A stretch of DNA of 64,000 bases from Roseburia sp. AF12-17LB (GTDB taxonomy: Bacteria; Bacillota; Clostridia; Lachnospirales; Lachnospiraceae), in NCBI RefSeq assembly GCF_003479605.1, contig NZ_QUHR01000005.1, forward strand, positions 1 to 64,000, given 5' to 3'. Each line of letters opens with the position of its first letter. The stretch's first letter is position 1. The notes under the pieces are model-generated. The model saw nothing but the letters and a program-made list of their open reading frames with translations. It was not told the DNA's origin and did no database searches. Position numbers and translations under genes: made by a program. Shown here in pieces: positions 42,396-50,453 of this stretch.

Positions 42396-42911
42396 ATGGA
42401 AGGGCAGATGCGCCGGGATACCATCATTAAGATGCTGGGGGAGAAGGGAAAACCTTTGTCCGGAACAGAATTGGCAAAAGAATTAGGAGTCAGCCGTCAG
42501 GTGATTGTACAGGATATTGCATTGCTTCGTGCAGTAAATAAGAATATTTTAAGCACCAACAAAGGCTATGTGCTTTATGACCCTTCGGAAGAGACACAGA
42601 AAGCAAGAAGAACCATTGCAGTAAGCCACAGTGATGAACAGACACAGGATGAGCTTTATACCATCGTGGATTTCGGTGGGAAAGTCTTAGACGTCGTAAT
42701 CGAGCATGATATTTACGGACAGATAACGGTGGATCTGATTTTAAAAAGCCGTCAGGATGTGGACGAATTTATTGCAAAGGTTGCAAAGAGCAAGGCAAAG
42801 CCGCTTAAGACACTGACCGGAAATAAACACTTTCATACCGTAGAAGCAGATTCAGAACAATTACTTGACATCATAGAAGAAAAATTACGGGAAAAAGGCT
42901 ACGCAAGATAA
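42396..42911 (+). CDS. niaR: NiaR-type niacin-responsive repressor (HTH + 3H domain)
   Basis: A 171-residue regulator with an N-terminal winged HTH_11 (ELAKELGVSRQVIVQDIALLR, 25-45) and a C-terminal 3H domain. The metal/ligand residues expected from the T. maritima protein are present: His78, Glu86, His145 and His147. NiaR represses niacin uptake and NAD synthesis genes when nicotinic acid is abundant. AGGAGG at 42382-42387 selects the ATG at 42396. The GTG at 42378 lies before it. A PTS-IIC-like transporter follows, with direct repeats in its leader that could be the operator. Confidence 0.88.
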   Translation: MEGQMRRDTIIKMLGEKGKPLSGTELAKELGVSRQVIVQDIALLRAVNKNILSTNKGYVLYDPSEETQKARRTIAVSHSDEQTQDELYTIVDFGGKVLDVVIEHDIYGQITVDLILKSRQDVDEFIAKVAKSKAKPLKTLTGNKHFHTVEADSEQLLDIIEEKLREKGYAR

Positions 42912-42915
42912 CAGC

Positions 42916-42943
42916 TTGACTTTTTTTCTCGATATGGTAAACT
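42916..42943 (+). promoter_or_regulatory. promoter of the PTS-IIC-like gene
   Basis: TTGACT (42916-42921), a 16-bp spacer and TAAACT (42938-42943), immediately after the niaR stop. Confidence 0.5.
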
Positions 42944-42944
42944 A

Positions 42945-42990
42945 CTCCTTGACTGACAAGACAACTGACAAGACAGCTAAAGTCAAGGAG
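42945..42990 (+). promoter_or_regulatory. leader hairpin hiding the RBS, with internal direct repeats
   Basis: CTCCTTGACT (42945-42954) is the exact complement of AGTCAAGGAG (42981-42990), which contains the ribosome binding site of the next gene. Between the arms, TGACAAGACA is repeated at 42954-42963 and 42966-42975. The repeats lie directly downstream of the promoter, where a repressor such as NiaR could bind. The outer stem could also control translation. Confidence 0.6.
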
Positions 42991-42998
42991 GAAGAAAA

Positions 42999-44060
42999 AT
43001 GGAAAAGATAAAAGCGTTCTTAAAACGCAAAAATATTATTATCTCAGCAAAAAGATATGGCATTGATGCCTTAGGTGCAATGGCACAAGGTCTTTTTGCT
43101 TCTCTTTTAATTGGAACAATTATCAGTACAATTGGTGAGCAGGCTGGCATCCAGCTTCTGGTGGACATCGGTGGATATGCCAAAGCAGCAACCGGCCCGG
43201 CAATGGCAATCTCCATTGGTTTTGCTTTGCAGTGTCCGCCACTGGTGCTTTTTTCACTGGCAGCCGTCGGTGTGGCCGCAAATACCCTGGGTGGAGCAGG
43301 CGGACCGCTGGCAGTATTGATTGTCACCATCTTTGCAGCCGAATTCGGTAAAGCAGTATCCAAAGAAACCAAAATTGATATTATCGTCACTCCGTTTGTA
43401 ACCATTTTCATCGGAGCAGGCTTATCCATCTGGTGGGCACCGGCAATCGGAGCCGCAGCTAGTGCAGTAGGAAATGCCATTATGTGGGCAACTGAATTGC
43501 AGCCGTTCTTTATGGGAATTTTAGTCTCTGTAATTGTAGGTATCGCACTGACGCTGCCAATCAGCAGTGCTGCAATCTGTGCAGCTTTGGGACTGACCGG
43601 ACTGGCAGGAGGAGCTGCAGTAGCAGGATGCTGTGCCAACATGATAGGTTTTGCAGTACTGAGCTTCCGGGAAAATAAATGGGGCGGACTTTTCGCACAG
43701 GGAATCGGAACTTCCATGTTACAGATGGGAAATATCGTGCGGAATCCAAGAATCTGGCTTCCGGCAATTTTAAGCTCCGCCATAACAGGTCCAATAGCAA
43801 CCTGCGTCTTCCATCTTCAGATGAACGGTGCAGCCGTAGCATCCGGAATGGGAACCTGTGGACTGGTTGGTCAGATTGGTATTTATACCGGCTGGATTAA
43901 TGATATTGCATCCGGCACCAAGGCAGCCATTACACCAATGGACTGGATTGGAATGCTGTTAGTATGCTTTATCTTACCGGGTGTTTTAACCTGGGCATTC
44001 GGTCTGTTCTTCCGTAAGATTGGCTGGATCAAAGAAAATGATTTGAAGCTCGATTTATAA
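42999..44060 (+). CDS. PTS EIIC-type-2-like membrane transporter, candidate niacin-linked
   Basis: A 353-residue polytopic membrane protein resembling the PTS_EIIC_2 family, an orphan IIC-like fold without IIA or IIB domains. About ten hydrophobic, Gly/Ala-rich segments are visible, with the conserved-looking SIGFALQCPPLVLFSLAAVG and LTLPISSAAICAALGL stretches. No EIIA/EIIB gene is nearby, so phosphotransfer-coupled sugar uptake is doubtful. The position directly after niaR and behind a repeat-bearing leader suggests uptake of a vitamin or NAD precursor. That is inference from context only. Confidence 0.8.
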   Translation: MEKIKAFLKRKNIIISAKRYGIDALGAMAQGLFASLLIGTIISTIGEQAGIQLLVDIGGYAKAATGPAMAISIGFALQCPPLVLFSLAAVGVAANTLGGAGGPLAVLIVTIFAAEFGKAVSKETKIDIIVTPFVTIFIGAGLSIWWAPAIGAAASAVGNAIMWATELQPFFMGILVSVIVGIALTLPISSAAICAALGLTGLAGGAAVAGCCANMIGFAVLSFRENKWGGLFAQGIGTSMLQMGNIVRNPRIWLPAILSSAITGPIATCVFHLQMNGAAVASGMGTCGLVGQIGIYTGWINDIASGTKAAITPMDWIGMLLVCFILPGVLTWAFGLFFRKIGWIKENDLKLDL

Positions 44061-44288
44061 GAATAATTTAAGAAAATATAGATAAAAGTTATACCATAAG
44101 AAAACAAAAACAATACTTCTTGTGCATAATTATTAAAAATTGATAAAAATTTAACTAATAACAAACATATTATACAAAGATGTGCTATACTAAAGTTAGA
44201 TTATTATTGCATATATTATAACTTACGAGGAAAATTCCGGAAATATAAAAAGGTTATTTTCCGCAGTAGATGCATGGAGGAGTAGAAA

Positions 44289-44975
44289 ATGGAATCACCA
44301 ATTGAAGTGACAGAAGGTGTAGATGGTTGGAATACCATAATCTTTCTTTATAATTCTGCATTAAAAGAAGTTGGAACCAAGCTTGAAATATTAAATGATG
44401 AATTTCAGCATGTACATCAGTACAATCCGATAGAATATATAAAGCGGCGGATTAAGACGCCGGAGAGTATCGTAAAGAAGCTGAAACGATATGGTTACGA
44501 GAGTACCATTGATAATATGGTCAATTATGTAAATGACATTGCAGGAATCCGTATTGTATGTTCCTTTACCTCTGATATTTATCGTATGGCAGAGATGATT
44601 GGAAAACAGAATGACCTTACCGTGGTATCGGTAAAGGATTATATCAGGCATCCGAAGGAAAGCGGCTATAAGAGTTATCATATGTTGGTTACGGTGCCGA
44701 TTTTTTTATCAGACCGCGTAGTGGATACAAAGGTTGAGATTCAGATACGGACCATTGCCATGGACTTCTGGGCGAGTCTTGAACATAAGATTTATTACAA
44801 ATTCGAAGGAAATGCACCGGAATATATCAGTAAAGATTTACGGGAGTGTGCAGAAATTGTTTCTATGCTGGATGCAAAGATGTTATCCTTGAACGAAGCA
44901 ATTCTAGAGGCAAAGGCAGCACAGGAAGCGGAGCTTTTGCGGGAAGAAAAAGATAGAGCGGATAAAGAAAAATAA
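44289..44975 (+). CDS. small alarmone synthetase / GTP pyrophosphokinase family
   Basis: A 228-residue RelA/SpoT-type synthetase domain protein (RelQ/YjbM class) making (p)ppGpp. Motifs in order are YIKRRIKTPESIVKKLKRYG, DIAGIRIVCSF, DYIRHPKESGYKSYHMLV and VEIQIRTIAMDFWASLEHKIYYK. No hydrolase HD domain or TGS/ACT tail exists. A C-terminal charged helix (about 195-228) is longer than in RelQ. GGAGG precedes the ATG. A TG-extended TATACT at 44186-44191 is its likely -10. Gene position alone between transporter and intergenic repeats suggests independent control. Confidence 0.9.
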   Translation: MESPIEVTEGVDGWNTIIFLYNSALKEVGTKLEILNDEFQHVHQYNPIEYIKRRIKTPESIVKKLKRYGYESTIDNMVNYVNDIAGIRIVCSFTSDIYRMAEMIGKQNDLTVVSVKDYIRHPKESGYKSYHMLVTVPIFLSDRVVDTKVEIQIRTIAMDFWASLEHKIYYKFEGNAPEYISKDLRECAEIVSMLDAKMLSLNEAILEAKAAQEAELLREEKDRADKEK

Positions 44976-45006
44976 AAGAAGCTGCCGGTTTGGCAGCTTC
45001 TTTTTT
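44976..45006 (+). terminator. terminator after the alarmone synthetase
   Basis: AAGAAGCTGCC (44976-44986) pairs with GGCAGCTTCTT (44992-45002) around a 5-nt loop, followed by TTTT. Confidence 0.9.
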
Positions 45007-45100
45007 ACGCGAGTAGCGAGAAAAATCGCATGCTTGCGTGCAGATTTGGCGAGCACCGCGATAACTCGAGAAACTCGCAAAGCGTGTTTCTCGTAGTTGC
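45007..45100. repeat. GC-richer palindromic repeat element containing dispersed motif copy 2
   Basis: This block is richer in CG dinucleotides than its surroundings and is full of short inverted repeats. CGAGAAAC (45067-45074) pairs with GTTTCTCG (45086-45093), and GCGAG/CTCGC half-sites recur. AAAAATCGCATGCT at 45021-45034 is shared with 22107-22120 (opposite strand) and 47555-47567. It resembles a REP-type extragenic element. Confidence 0.55.
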
Positions 45101-45118
45101 AAGTGGCTTAAAAATGAT

Positions 45119-45703
45119 TTAATCGTCTTCACCATTCATCCAGCTATCGAATTTTTCTAATACTTTATCATAGGTCTGCTGGGAAATATCAGGAAGCTTT
45201 CCACCCCAGGCTTTGGTAGCCTGATCAAAGCCCTTTTTAAAAGCATCTGCTAATTCCTGGGCTTTGGACTTATCATTACCGGATAATGCTTTTGCAAAAT
45301 CTAAAATACGGTCAGAGGTCTGGTTTACACCCCAGTATCCGTCTTCTGCAATATCAGCCTGTGCCTGAGCCTTTACATCAGCAGAAACGGTGAAGTTACC
45401 GCCTGCAAGGAAAGACCACATATCATCGGCTTTGCCAATGGCTGCGCCCTGTTTGCTCATCATCTGTTCTACAATTCCGCGAAGCTGTGAAATACGGCTG
45501 TCAGAATCAGCTTTCATCTTTGCAATGAGAGCAGAGTTCTGTGTCTTTTGGGAAGAACTGCTCTTGTCGCTGGAGCCTTTTTCATAGATAACACCGGTAG
45601 AGGTGTCATTCTTCGAAGATTCGGTCTTCTTAGAAGAAACTTTGGAATCTGTGGCAACAGTGGATGCAGCAGATACATAATTGTTAATAGAATTAATTGC
45701 CAT
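45119..45703 (-). CDS. conserved hypothetical protein, 194 aa
   Basis: A soluble protein with a polar Ser/Thr/Lys-rich N-terminal half (about 1-60, likely disordered) and a helical C-terminal domain. The domain contains WSFLAGGNFTVSADVKAQAQ and GYWGVNQTSDRILDFAKALS, then KKGFDQATKAWGGKLPDISQ near the end. I recall the C-terminal pattern from uncharacterised proteins in Clostridia and some Proteobacteria, with no known role. There is no signal peptide. AAGGAGG lies before the ATG on the minus strand. It is divergent from ispE and stands alone. Confidence 0.8.
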   Translation of the reverse strand: MAINSINNYVSAASTVATDSKVSSKKTESSKNDTSTGVIYEKGSSDKSSSSQKTQNSALIAKMKADSDSRISQLRGIVEQMMSKQGAAIGKADDMWSFLAGGNFTVSADVKAQAQADIAEDGYWGVNQTSDRILDFAKALSGNDKSKAQELADAFKKGFDQATKAWGGKLPDISQQTYDKVLEKFDSWMNGEDD

Positions 45704-45740
45704 AATCTTAACCCTCCTTGGTCAAATGCTTACTAAGTAT

Positions 45741-45781
45741 CCATTCTTAGTCTTATTCATATATTTTATCGGTAAGAATGG
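45741..45781. repeat. 9-bp inverted repeat between divergent genes
   Basis: CCATTCTTA (45741-45749) and TAAGAATGG (45773-45781) are perfect complements 23 nt apart, between the 194-aa gene and ispE. It could be an operator; no regulator is implied. Confidence 0.35.
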
Positions 45782-45802
45782 GACAAAATATAAGAGGAAG
45801 AA

Positions 45803-45831
45803 TTGACCTTTTTTAGAAAAAATGATAACAT
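45803..45831 (+). promoter_or_regulatory. promoter of ispE
   Basis: TTGACC (45803-45808), a 17-bp spacer and TAACAT (45826-45831), 38 bp before the ATG. Confidence 0.5.
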
Positions 45832-45869
45832 AAATTTGTATCATGTATACAAAATACAGGAGAAAAACA

Positions 45870-46739
45870 ATGGACGAACTTGCAGTAAAAGCACTGGCAA
45901 AAATAAATCTTGGATTGGACGTATTACGTCGGAGAGAAGATGGGTATCATGAAGTAAAGATGGTTATGCAGACCATTCATTTATATGACCAGCTTCATCT
46001 TAAGAAAATAGAGTCTGGCATACATTTAGAGACAAATCTTGGATTTCTTCCGGTAGATGAAAGTAATCTGGCTTACCGGGCAGCGAGACTTATGAAAGAA
46101 AAATATCAGATTGAAGAAGGCATTGATATCCGGCTGAATAAGCGGATTCCTGTTGCTGCCGGGATGGCAGGTGGAAGCACGGATGCCGCAGGTGTGCTTT
46201 ATGGAATCAATGAATTATTCAATCTTGGAATAAAGCGGAAAGAACTGATGGAGCTGGGCGTTCAGATTGGGGCTGACGTACCGTATTGCATCATGCGTGG
46301 TACAGCTTTGGCAGAAGGCATTGGAGAAAAATTAACTTCACTGCCACCGATGGTGAAGTGTCCGGTAGTGATTGCCAAACCGCAGGTCAGTGTATCTACT
46401 AAATATGTCTATGAGAATCTGAAGCTGGATGAGCATACACAGCATCCTGACATTGATGCCTTAATACAGAATATCCGCACAAAGGATTTGCCGGCAATTG
46501 CAGGTAGTATGGGAAATCTTTTAGAAACGGTTACTGCAAAAAAGTATCCGGAGATAGAGAAGATAAAAGAACTGATGCGGGAAAATGGTGCATTGAATGC
46601 CATGATGAGTGGAAGTGGCCCGACAGTATTTGGACTTTTTGATGAATTGGAAACGGCAAAAATGGCAGCAGCGATTGTACGTCAGAGCGGGCTCGCAAGG
46701 CAGGTCTTTGTAACAGATATTTATAATAATAGAAGATAA
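45870..46739 (+). CDS. ispE: 4-diphosphocytidyl-2-C-methyl-D-erythritol kinase
   Basis: A 289-residue GHMP kinase of the MEP isoprenoid pathway, phosphorylating CDP-ME. The substrate-side AKINLGLDVLRRREDGYHEV at the N-terminus, the GHMP ATP loop PVAAGMAGGSTDAAGVL near residues 92-108 and the C-terminal MMSGSGPTVFGLF are all diagnostic. AGGAG at 45858-45862 selects the ATG at 45870 over the in-frame ATG at 45843. A GntR regulator gene follows 39 bp downstream. This shows the organism uses the MEP rather than mevalonate route. Confidence 0.97.
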   Translation: MDELAVKALAKINLGLDVLRRREDGYHEVKMVMQTIHLYDQLHLKKIESGIHLETNLGFLPVDESNLAYRAARLMKEKYQIEEGIDIRLNKRIPVAAGMAGGSTDAAGVLYGINELFNLGIKRKELMELGVQIGADVPYCIMRGTALAEGIGEKLTSLPPMVKCPVVIAKPQVSVSTKYVYENLKLDEHTQHPDIDALIQNIRTKDLPAIAGSMGNLLETVTAKKYPEIEKIKELMRENGALNAMMSGSGPTVFGLFDELETAKMAAAIVRQSGLARQVFVTDIYNNRR

Positions 46740-46778
46740 GAACATGCCCTTTATAAAAAAGGGTTGGAGGGTTAATAT

Positions 46779-47462
46779 ATGACAGATAATCTGGAATTAA
46801 ATATGAATGCATATCTTCCTTTGCGAGATGTTGTATTTAATACACTTCGTGAGGCAATATTAAAAGGAGAATTAAAACCGGGTGAAAGACTGATGGAGCT
46901 GCAGCTGGCATCTAAGCTTGGAGTCAGCCGGACTCCGATTCGTGAGGCCATCCGGATGTTAGAGCAGGAGGGGCTTGCTGTAACCATACCGAGAAGAGGA
47001 GCCGAGGTTGCCCGCATGACAGAAAAGGACATGGAAGATGTGTTACAGATCCGGGCAGCTTTAGATGAACTGGCAGTGCAGCTTGCAACAGAACAGATTA
47101 CAGATGAACAGTTTGATGCATTAGAACAGGCAAGACAGAATTTTGAAAATTCTTTAAAAAGTGATGATGTAAAAGAAATTGCACAGGCAGATGTGGCATT
47201 TCATGATGCAATTTATAATGCTACCGGAAATGCAAAACTGGTATCCATGCTGAACAATCTGCGGGAGCAGATGTATCGTTATCGTGTAGAATATTTAAAG
47301 GACGAGACGATTTATCCGAGATTATTAAAGGAACATAAGGATATTGCAGAGAGTCTTCGCAGGAAGGACAAGTTTCGTGCTTCAGAAACCATGCGGGAGC
47401 ATGTGAAGAATCAGGCAGAAGCAGTCAAAGATATGATCCGTCAGCAGGAACAAGACCAATAG
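46779..47462 (+). CDS. GntR-family regulator (FCD/FadR subfamily)
   Basis: A 227-residue transcription regulator. The N-terminal winged HTH (LREAILKGELKPGERLMELQLASKLGVSRTPIREAIRMLE) is typical GntR. The C-terminal all-helical FCD domain (about 85-220) contains metal-site histidines in ADVAFHDAIYNATGN and in the LLKEHKDIAESL and MREHVKNQ helices. FCD regulators sense small carboxylates; the effector is unknown. GGAGG lies before the ATG. It follows ispE and ends at a strong terminator, and its targets are not obvious from neighbours. Confidence 0.92.
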   Translation: MTDNLELNMNAYLPLRDVVFNTLREAILKGELKPGERLMELQLASKLGVSRTPIREAIRMLEQEGLAVTIPRRGAEVARMTEKDMEDVLQIRAALDELAVQLATEQITDEQFDALEQARQNFENSLKSDDVKEIAQADVAFHDAIYNATGNAKLVSMLNNLREQMYRYRVEYLKDETIYPRLLKEHKDIAESLRRKDKFRASETMREHVKNQAEAVKDMIRQQEQDQ

Positions 47463-47503
47463 CATAAAGAAACAGGAATAAAAAAGCAAAATACGGAAAC
47501 ACT

Positions 47504-47534
47504 AAGGACAGACCGCACAGGGTCTGTCCTTTTT
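47504..47534 (+). terminator. terminator after the GntR gene
   Basis: AAGGACAGACC (47504-47514) pairs with GGTCTGTCCTT (47521-47531) around a 6-nt loop and is followed by TTT. Confidence 0.9.
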
Positions 47535-47554
47535 GCATATGCACAGGTGACTGG

Positions 47555-47590
47555 AAAATCGCATGCTTATATGCAGAGCTGGCGGACATC
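47555..47590. repeat. dispersed motif, copy 3, upstream of the ger operon
   Basis: AAAATCGCATGCT at 47555-47567 is followed by TGCAGAGCTGGCGGACA. The copy at 45021 continues similarly (TGCAGATTTGGCGAGCA), so similarity extends over about 35 nt with interruptions. Confidence 0.45.
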
Positions 47591-47624
47591 CGATACTATA
47601 AAAATTATGCCAAGGAGTTGATTT

Positions 47625-49199
47625 ATGCAGCAGAAAGAAGAGAAAATCGCAGGGCACACTGCAAAGCATATCGCAGGACACACCGCAGAACATACAACAG
47701 AACGTAATGCAGAATACAATGATGAAATTACAACCAGTTTGCAGGAAAATGCTGCACGTTTTCAGAAGATATTTTCCGGGTGTGCGGATATTAAAATGCG
47801 AAACATGAAGATTGGACAGAAGCAGCAGATTGCGTGTATGGCAGCATACATAGAGGTAACCGGTGGTGGAGCAATTTTTGAGAAATCTCTCGTTGGCAGG
47901 CTTTTAAACGAATTGTGTCATTATAATGAAAAAGAAGTCTATGAGCGGCTGTCGCAGAATGCCCTTGGCTTATCGGATGTTACGCCCTTTGATACTTTTT
48001 CGGATGCAGCAGCAGGTCTTTTGACCGGAGATACCATTCTATTTATAGATGGCTATGATAAAGCGTTAAAGATTCCGGATAAGGGATACCCTTCTATGGG
48101 AATTTCAGAAGTAAATTCAGAAAAGGTAATCAGGGGCTCTAATGAAGGATTTACCGAGTCCGTAAAAGCGAATACGGCATTAGTACGTAAAAGGATTCGT
48201 TCTCCGAAAGTAAAGGTAAAAGAGAAAAAGATAGGGCTGCGCAGTAAGACCAATGTGGATTTGATGTATATGGAGGATTTGATTTATCCAGGAGTTTTAG
48301 AGGAGGTAGAAAAGCGGCTTGACGGATTTGAAATTGACGGAGTCTTAGACAGTGGAATCATTGAACAGCTTACAGAAGAAAAATGGTATTCTCCATTTCC
48401 GCAGTTTCAGACCACACAGCGGCCGGACCGGGCAGCTATGGCAATTTTAGAGGGAAGGGTAGTGCTGATTGCGGATAATTCACCAATTGCACTGATTCTG
48501 CCGACGGATTATAACTCCTTCATACAGACCAGTGATGACTATTACAACCGCTGGGAAATTGCATCATTGGGAAGAATTTTACGTTTTCTGGCTTCTTTTT
48601 TTGCCATGACATTACCGGGACTGTATCTTGCGGTCTGTAATTTTCATACACAGATACTGCCGACGAAATTGCTGTTATCCTTTGCAGCAGCAAGACAGGG
48701 AGTGCCGTTTCCCGGGGTGGTGGAGGTACTTTTGATGGAGTTATCCTTTGAACTGTTGCGGGAAGCAGGCGTGCGCCTTCCGGGAGCTATGGGGAATACC
48801 ATAGGAATTGTCGGTGGGCTGATTATCGGACAGGCGGCGGTGGAAGCAAATCTGGTCAGTCCTATCGTGGTAATTGTGGTGGCATTTACAGCACTGTGTT
48901 CCTTTGCGGTACCCAATGAAGAATTTGCAACAGCATTTCGCATCTTGAAATTTTTCTTTATTGCCATGTGTGCGTGGCTGGGCTTTTTCGGCTTTTTGAT
49001 GGCTTTACTTGCGGTACTCATTCATCTGTCGCATCTTCAGAGTTTTGGCATTCCATATCTGATGCCCTTTGTAGGCGCAGATGTAACGGATTATCAGGAT
49101 GAGCGGGACAGTCTGCTGCGTCTGCCATTATATCAATTGCGGCACAGACCGGTTTTTGCGAGACGCCACAATCGTCTGCGGCTTAGGAGGAAAAAGTAA
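47625..49199 (+). CDS. GerA-type spore germination receptor subunit A
   Basis: A 524-residue inner-membrane protein of the GerA family, subunit A of a nutrient germinant receptor in the spore membrane. After a variable hydrophilic N-terminal domain (about 1-310, with GDTILFIDGYDKALKI and the PxxxxTxRPDxxA-like TTQRPDRAAMAILEGRVVLIADNSP) come about five transmembrane helices. These include LPGLYLAVCNFHTQILPTK and GNTIGIVGGLIIGQAAVEANLVSP. AAGGAG precedes the ATG. The first ~30 residues are His/Thr/Glu-rich and repetitive. Subunits B and C follow directly, forming a complete gerA-B-C operon. Confidence 0.95.
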   Translation: MQQKEEKIAGHTAKHIAGHTAEHTTERNAEYNDEITTSLQENAARFQKIFSGCADIKMRNMKIGQKQQIACMAAYIEVTGGGAIFEKSLVGRLLNELCHYNEKEVYERLSQNALGLSDVTPFDTFSDAAAGLLTGDTILFIDGYDKALKIPDKGYPSMGISEVNSEKVIRGSNEGFTESVKANTALVRKRIRSPKVKVKEKKIGLRSKTNVDLMYMEDLIYPGVLEEVEKRLDGFEIDGVLDSGIIEQLTEEKWYSPFPQFQTTQRPDRAAMAILEGRVVLIADNSPIALILPTDYNSFIQTSDDYYNRWEIASLGRILRFLASFFAMTLPGLYLAVCNFHTQILPTKLLLSFAAARQGVPFPGVVEVLLMELSFELLREAGVRLPGAMGNTIGIVGGLIIGQAAVEANLVSPIVVIVVAFTALCSFAVPNEEFATAFRILKFFFIAMCAWLGFFGFLMALLAVLIHLSHLQSFGIPYLMPFVGADVTDYQDERDSLLRLPLYQLRHRPVFARRHNRLRLRRKK

Positions 49200-49201
49200 T
49201 T

Positions 49202-50398
49202 ATGTTTTCAGAAAATCAGAAAATATCAGAGAGGCAGATGGCAAGGCTCCTGATTTTTGATATGTGCGGAATCAGTACGTTGCTGCTTCCCGGACTGTTA
49301 GGAAAAATGCTTGGGACAGACGGCGTATTTGCCATATTGCTGGGAGCAGTGCCGGTGTATCTATTTACCTTTCTTCCAGAGCTGCTACAGGAAAAGCGGA
49401 AAAACAGTAATACCAGAAATGGCAGTAACACCAGCAATATCAGTAATATCGGGAAAAGTTATCCGGAGATTTTAAAGAAGCAAGGAAATGGTTTTATTCG
49501 CATTTTTGTACTGGTAGTCTATACAGTCGAGGGGATTCTGCTGGCGGGCTATGGCTTATTTCTTTTAAGTGACCTGATGGTGAGTGAATTGTTAAAGGAT
49601 AGTTCATTTGTGCTGGCAGCAGTTTTACTAATGCTTTTATGTGGCTATGGAATCTGGCAGGGCATCGAAGGGCGTGCCCGGGTGTATGAAATCCTGTTCT
49701 GGTTTGTATTTCTTCCACTTATTTTAATGCTGCTTCTGGCAACAAAGGATGTCAATACGATTTACTGGACTCCGGTAATGGTACATTCCTGGGGAAACTT
49801 TGTTAAAGGGACAGCGGCAGTTGTGCTTCTGTATGGCACAATGGCATTTGTTTTGTTTTTACAGCCCTATCTTGCAGAAAATGTCCGTGTAGGACGAACA
49901 TGCCGGAAAAGCCTTTGTGTTACAGTGATTTTTAATGCTGCAATCTATCTGATTACGCTTGGCATCTTTGGCAGTGGCATGCTGCCGAAAATGAAATATC
50001 CGGCAATTACATTAATGAGCATGATAAAACTGCCAGGCGGTTTCTTCGAACGGCAGGATGCCTTTATGGTAGCAATCTGGTTCTTTACAATTTACGCATT
50101 TATCAATACCGGAATGTTTTATGCCTCGGATTTGCTGAAAGCTGTATGGCAAAAGGAAGGGCGCCAAAAAGCGGATGGGAAAAATGAAGCAATTCCGGGA
50201 AAAGCCGATGCGAAAAGTATAGAAAAATTGATAATACCAAGTGTAATGGTTCTTACATTTGCAGTCACATTACTTTTTTACCGGCTACCGGAGTGGAAAA
50301 TAATGTTTATATGGATTCAGGCAATTGCATTTCTTCCGTTGACGGTAATTCTTCCGCTGTGCATTGGAGAGATAAGTAAATGCCGGGAAAAGGGATAG
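49202..50398 (+). CDS. GerB-type spore germination receptor subunit (endospore permease family)
   Basis: A 398-residue polytopic protein with about ten transmembrane helices, of the GerB/spore-permease branch of the APC superfamily, the presumed germinant-binding subunit. SENQKISERQMARLLIFDMCG at the N-terminus and YPAITLMSMIKLPGGFFERQDA in the second half are typical. It starts 2 bp after the gerA stop. A short Asn/Ser/Thr-rich loop (about 60-80) is unusual. Its last codons and stop lie within a 13-bp tandem repeat that continues into the gap before gerC. Confidence 0.94.
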   Translation: MFSENQKISERQMARLLIFDMCGISTLLLPGLLGKMLGTDGVFAILLGAVPVYLFTFLPELLQEKRKNSNTRNGSNTSNISNIGKSYPEILKKQGNGFIRIFVLVVYTVEGILLAGYGLFLLSDLMVSELLKDSSFVLAAVLLMLLCGYGIWQGIEGRARVYEILFWFVFLPLILMLLLATKDVNTIYWTPVMVHSWGNFVKGTAAVVLLYGTMAFVLFLQPYLAENVRVGRTCRKSLCVTVIFNAAIYLITLGIFGSGMLPKMKYPAITLMSMIKLPGGFFERQDAFMVAIWFFTIYAFINTGMFYASDLLKAVWQKEGRQKADGKNEAIPGKADAKSIEKLIIPSVMVLTFAVTLLFYRLPEWKIMFIWIQAIAFLPLTVILPLCIGEISKCREKG

Positions 50399-50426
50399 TG
50401 AAAAGGGATAGTGAAAAAGGATAGTG
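50388..50426 (+). repeat. three tandem 13-bp repeats at the gerB/gerC junction
   Basis: AAAAGGGATAGTG occurs at 50388-50400 and 50401-50413, then AAAAAGGATAGTG at 50414-50426. The first unit supplies the gerB stop TAG. Replication slippage could change copy number and the gerB-gerC spacing. Confidence 0.9.
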
Positions 50427-50453
50427 GAAAAAATGGTGGAAAGGAGCAGCAGT

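Noticed and set aside
42983..43783. 266-codon open frame on the minus strand opposite the PTS-IIC-like gene
   Set aside because: It is Ala/Pro-rich with no motif or Shine-Dalgarno and mirrors a real Gly/Ala-rich membrane gene; a shadow frame.
47535..47568. Sigma-G promoter for the ger operon (GCATA ... CATGCTT)
   Set aside because: The -10 is imperfect and the spacer is 22 bp, too long; the sequence also belongs to a dispersed repeat.
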